From Singulisphaera acidiphila DSM 18658 (GTDB lineage Bacteria > Planctomycetota > Planctomycetia > Isosphaerales > Isosphaeraceae), in assembly GCF_000242455.2 (NCBI RefSeq), contig NC_019892.1, forward strand, positions 5,900,744-5,964,743: a stretch of 64,000 nt of DNA. The letters are read 5' to 3'. The notes beneath the pieces are model-generated. The model had not been told where the DNA came from. It saw nothing but the letters and a program-made list of their open reading frames with translations, and searched no databases. This document shows, piece by piece, positions 60,810 through 64,000 of the stretch. Every line of letters starts with the position of its first letter. Within the stretch, counting starts at the first letter, position 1. The translations under genes and the position numbers were made by a program.

Positions 60810-63290
60810 ATGCCAGATCAGGATGTCGAGCATTGCCCGTCTGCTGCATTGTGCTCGCTAGGCCTGGCCGCTCGAAGCGAAGGGCGGAACGACCTGGCGG
60901 CCGACTATTTTGCTCAGGCCGCCGAGGCCGAGCCTGGCAATGCCGAGTACCACGGCCATCGCGCGGCGGTCGAATTCGTCCTCGGGCGGCTCGATCGGGC
61001 ACTCGAGGCTTTCCGGGAGGCGGCCCGGCTTCGGCCGGACAGCGCGGCTTACCAGAATGATCTCGGAGTGGTCCTGGCCCGGTGCGGCCGGCAGGATGAG
61101 GCCGCGACTTGTTATCGCGAGGCGATCCGGCTTCGGCCGGACTTCCCCGACGCGCACAATAACCTGGGCAACGCCATCCGCCTCCAGGGCAAGCTCGACG
61201 AGGCGGTTGCGTGCTACAACGAGGCGTTACGGCTCCGGCCGGCGTATCCCGAGGCGCACAACAACCTGGGCATCGCCCTGCGGCACCAGGGGCAAACGGC
61301 CGAGGCGGTTGCGGCTTATCAGGAGGCGTTGCGGCTCCGGCCGGCGTATCCCGAGGCGTCGAACAACCTCGGTATTGCCCTGGCCGCGCAGGGGCGGCAT
61401 GAGGCGGCGGTGGCGGCGTTCCAGCAGGCCATCCGGCTCCGGCCCAACGATGCCGAGGCGTTTGCCCACCTCGCGGCCGCGCTGGGTGACCTTAACCGGC
61501 TCACCGACGCGGTGGCCGCCTACGGGCATGCCATTCGGCTCCGGGCCGACGACGCGCGCACTCACAAGAACCTTGGGATTACGCTCGCGAAGCTGGGGAA
61601 GCTCGACGAGTCGATCGCCAGCTATCGTGAGGCCCTGCGGCTCCGGCCCGATTACGCCGACGCGCTGAATGACCTGGGCATTGCGCTGGCCCGGAAGAAT
61701 CTGTTCGATGAGGCGGCGGGATCCTATCGCCAGGCGCTCACGCACCGCCCTGACTATGCGGAAGCGTTCAACAACCTGGGCAACACCTTGAGGAACCTCG
61801 GCCAGTTCGCCGAGGCGGTCGCCAGCTATGACCGCGCCGTTGCGATCAAGCCCAGCTATGCCGATGCCTACAATAATCGCGGCATTGCATTGGCGGAAAC
61901 CGGGCAATTTGCCGAGGCTGTGGACAGCTATACCCGCTGCATCCGGCTCCGTCCCCACCACGTTGACGCCCACCTCAATCGCGCCTTGACCTGGCTTCGC
62001 GAGGGGAACTTCGCCCAGGGGTGGGCCGGGTACGAGTGGCGGCTCCGGAAGAAAGGGGCCCTGGACCGGCCTCCGATCATGCCGGCCTGGAACGGTTATC
62101 CACCCGCCGGGCTGCGAGTCCTGCTGGTGGCCGAGCAGGGGCTGGGCGACTCGATTCACTTCATTCGCTACGCCCCGCTGCTCCAGCGGCTGGGCGCGAC
62201 GGTGATCTTCGAGTGCCCCGCCAAACTCATCCCTCTGCTGGCCCGGACCCCTGGAATCGACCGGATCTATCCGCAAGGGGAGGAACCGCCCGAGCACGAC
62301 GTCTACACCCCGCTGCTGACCTTGCCGGGGCTTCTGGGCACGACCCTGGAATCGATCCCGCTGGAGATTCCCTACGTCTACCCCGACCCCGACCTGGTCG
62401 AACATTGGAGCCGCGAGCTGGCGGCCTCGCCTGGTTTCAAGGTCGGCATCAACTGGCAAGGGAACCCGACTTTTGCCGGCGACTACCACCGCTCGATGCC
62501 GCTCCGCCACTTCGCGCCGTTGGCGCGAGTGCCGGGGGTTCGGTTGCTCAGTCTCCAGAAGAACGACGGGGCCGAGCAACTCCAAGAACTGGGCGATGAG
62601 TTCCCTGTCGTTGACCTCGGGTCCCGGCTCGATGAGGCGAACGGGCCGTTCATGGACACCGCTGCGGTGCTGAAGAACCTCGACCTGTTCATCACTTCCG
62701 ACACCGCGGTGGCGCACCTGGCCGGGGCGATGGGGGTGCCGGTCTGGGTTCCGATGGGGGCGGCTCCGGGCTGGCAGTGGATGCTGGGCCGGGAGGACTC
62801 GCCGTGGTATCCCTCGATGCGTCTCTTTCGCCAGGCGAAGCTCGGCAACTGGCCCCCGGTCTTCGAGCGGATCGCGCGGGAGCTTGCTCAGGAGGTTCCG
62901 CCCGCCGTCCGGGCACGCTACCTCGAGGTTCCGATCTCGCCCGGCGAACTGGCCGAGCGGATCGCGGTCCTGACGGCCGAAGCCGGGCCGGCCAGCGATC
63001 GGCCGCGCTCTCGGCCCGCGAGTGCTGCCGAGCTGGAACGACTGAGGACGCTCCATCGCGAGACGTTCGGAGCGTCCCCGGAGTTGGCGGCGCTCGTCGA
63101 GGAGATGATGTCCGTCGTCCAGTCGCTGAGCGCTGCGGAAACGCGGCTCCGCGAATCCGAGCACGCCGAGGACTTCGGGCCCCACTTCGTCGAAGCGGCC
63201 CGACGGGTCAGCGCAGCCCGAACTCGGATCGGCGAGCTGCGCCGGCGGATCGACGCACGGGTGCTGGGTTCGGACGATGCCGCGAGCTGA
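60810..63290 (+). CDS. TPR protein with GT9-like glycosyltransferase domain and DUF6165 C-terminus
   Basis: 826 residues from ATG 60810 with GAGGACT just upstream; earlier ATGs in the frame are outside coding-like sequence. About eleven tetratricopeptide repeats run from 20 to 425 (pattern A-x-x-x-Y-x-x-A-L-R-L-R-P-x-Y-P-E-A-x-N-N-L-G-I-A). A glycosyltransferase-like domain spans about 430-690 (VLLVAEQGLGDSIHFIRYAP, KVGINWQGNPTFAGDYHRSM, LFITSDTAVAHLAGAMGVPV), as in TPR-linked GT9/GT41-like proteins. The final ~110 residues fit DUF6165 (ISPGELAERIAVL, ELAALVEEM, FGPHFVEAARRVSAARTRI). It probably transfers sugars to a surface glycan or protein. No signal peptide. Confidence 0.88.
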   Translation: MPDQDVEHCPSAALCSLGLAARSEGRNDLAADYFAQAAEAEPGNAEYHGHRAAVEFVLGRLDRALEAFREAARLRPDSAAYQNDLGVVLARCGRQDEAATCYREAIRLRPDFPDAHNNLGNAIRLQGKLDEAVACYNEALRLRPAYPEAHNNLGIALRHQGQTAEAVAAYQEALRLRPAYPEASNNLGIALAAQGRHEAAVAAFQQAIRLRPNDAEAFAHLAAALGDLNRLTDAVAAYGHAIRLRADDARTHKNLGITLAKLGKLDESIASYREALRLRPDYADALNDLGIALARKNLFDEAAGSYRQALTHRPDYAEAFNNLGNTLRNLGQFAEAVASYDRAVAIKPSYADAYNNRGIALAETGQFAEAVDSYTRCIRLRPHHVDAHLNRALTWLREGNFAQGWAGYEWRLRKKGALDRPPIMPAWNGYPPAGLRVLLVAEQGLGDSIHFIRYAPLLQRLGATVIFECPAKLIPLLARTPGIDRIYPQGEEPPEHDVYTPLLTLPGLLGTTLESIPLEIPYVYPDPDLVEHWSRELAASPGFKVGINWQGNPTFAGDYHRSMPLRHFAPLARVPGVRLLSLQKNDGAEQLQELGDEFPVVDLGSRLDEANGPFMDTAAVLKNLDLFITSDTAVAHLAGAMGVPVWVPMGAAPGWQWMLGREDSPWYPSMRLFRQAKLGNWPPVFERIARELAQEVPPAVRARYLEVPISPGELAERIAVLTAEAGPASDRPRSRPASAAELERLRTLHRETFGASPELAALVEEMMSVVQSLSAAETRLRESEHAEDFGPHFVEAARRVSAARTRIGELRRRIDARVLGSDDAAS

Positions 63291-63303
63291 ATCCCCCGCG
63301 CTG

Positions 63304-63843
63304 TCAACCGGCGCGGGCAACTGTCTCCGGTCGCCCGCCGACTTCAGAAGTACCGCTGGCCGACTCGGGGGCCTTGATCGCCCGCAACATCGCCGAGGTA
63401 CTTCGATCTTTCGGTCCCCCGACCAGTTCGACCCGCCCGCCGTAGGACTCCACCACCACTCGCTCGGGGATTCGGTCCAGCGTGTAATCCGTCCCCTTGG
63501 TGTGGATCTGCGGGCGGAACAGCATGATCAGTCCCGCGGGGGTGCGGTCGGACAGGGGAACCACGAAGTCGACCGGCCCCAAGGCCGCAATGATCTCCAT
63601 CCGCTCACGGTCCGAGTTGACCGGCCGGCGATCGGGCTTGATCTGCGCCAGCGAATCATCGGTGTTGACCGCGACGATCAGGAGATCGCCCAGCTCTCGG
63701 GCGGCCTGGAGGTAGCGGACATGACCGACGTGGAGCAGCTCGAAGCAGCCGTTGGCGAACACGACCGTCTGGCCGAGTCGTTGTGCCTCGGCGATCCGCG
63801 GAGCGAGTTGGGAAGGATCTTCGAAGATTTTCGCGACCGACAT
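63304..63843 (-). CDS. D-glycero-beta-D-manno-heptose 1-phosphate adenylyltransferase-like protein
   Basis: 179 residues from ATG 63843, chosen for AGGAC upstream and because homologues start near this point (MSVAKIFEDPSQLAPRIAEA). The nucleotidyltransferase motif FANGCFELLHVGH gives H38-V-G-H41, and DRSTSAMLRAI near 155 is the second ATP-binding motif. NTDDSLAQIKPDRRPVNSDR and MLFRPQIHTKGTDYT are typical of RfaE2/HldE C-terminal domains. The enzyme would make ADP-heptose for envelope glycans. The kinase half (HldE N-terminus) is absent here. It is convergent with the glycosyltransferase gene, with 13 bp between stops. Confidence 0.88.
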   Translation of the reverse strand: MSVAKIFEDPSQLAPRIAEAQRLGQTVVFANGCFELLHVGHVRYLQAARELGDLLIVAVNTDDSLAQIKPDRRPVNSDRERMEIIAALGPVDFVVPLSDRTPAGLIMLFRPQIHTKGTDYTLDRIPERVVVESYGGRVELVGGPKDRSTSAMLRAIKAPESASGTSEVGGRPETVARAG

Positions 63844-64000
63844 AACGACAAGTCCTGGGTGATAATCATAAGGTCGGGGCAAGAGACTCATTCTAACAAA
63901 TGAGCCCGGGTGCTGCTCATGCTTTTGTTTTATTGAATGGTTGTAAGCCTTCCGTCGAATTCCGTTCGCCTTGCAATCCGAGGGCCGCATCATTTCACAA
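63844..64000. promoter_or_regulatory. Upstream region of the adenylyltransferase gene
   Basis: 157 bp to the window end. The same frame stays open leftward from 63993 but lacks coding character. It should contain the promoter; I see no clear boxes. Confidence 0.35.

Noticed and set aside
61227..63320. A 697-codon leftward frame opposite the TPR-glycosyltransferase gene
   Set aside because: It mirrors the TPR repeat period and has no independent motif.

Overview
The window reads as chromosomal DNA of a GC-rich planctomycete, most likely of the Isosphaera/Singulisphaera/Gemmata type. Markers are a DUF1559 prepilin-like protein with its small lipoprotein partner, an ECF sigma factor coupled to a Ser/Thr kinase, a giant surface protein with the 'LExLExRxLLS'-like N-terminus found on many planctomycete extracellular proteins, and many insertion sequences. 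The organism is inferred from gene content only. No rRNA, tRNA or CRISPR array was seen.

1-14.25 kb is ordinary chromosomal sequence: a MocR/PdxR-type regulator cut by the window start, a lipoprotein plus DUF1559 pair, a secreted protein with two GDPD domains, a membrane-anchored beta-propeller-like protein, a sigma-70 factor, a secreted CBM9-like/beta-lactamase-fold hydrolase, an ECF sigma factor translationally coupled to a kinase with a DUF2807 exterior, and a zinc alcohol dehydrogenase.

14.4-23.0 kb is a graveyard of nested mobile elements. IS21 sits beside a truncated serine recombinase, followed by an IS630-like element. Next comes an IS66 copy (lacking tnpC) whose tnpB has been split by a 2.47-kb serine-recombinase element. 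That IS66 copy itself sits in an older, frameshifted IS66-type transposase.

23.5-51.8 kb is the main feature: one uninterrupted 9,294-codon gene followed 14 bp later by a 147-codon gene. In order the giant protein has a beta-helix, about 65 fibronectin type III domains, seven cadherin-like repeats, a Gly/Tyr octapeptide repeat, about 1,100 residues rich in Ser and Thr, a pretoxin-like segment and a C-terminal WHH (HNH/EndoVII-type) nuclease motif. The small gene encodes a SUKH (SMI1/KNR4) protein, a known immunity family. I read the pair as a giant-adhesin polymorphic toxin with its immunity protein.

51.8-58.2 kb is a second IS cluster: a possible MITE, a frameshifted ISKra4-type transposase, an ISL3 fragment, a REP-associated tyrosine transposase split by a complete IS66 with an 8-bp target duplication, and an IS5-type element inserted in a palindrome. 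58.5-60.6 kb holds an XRE regulator with a co-transcribed unknown protein and two small, damaged or uncertain genes. 60.8-63.8 kb holds a TPR/glycosyltransferase/DUF6165 protein convergent with a heptose-1-phosphate adenylyltransferase-like gene, suggesting a role in surface glycans.
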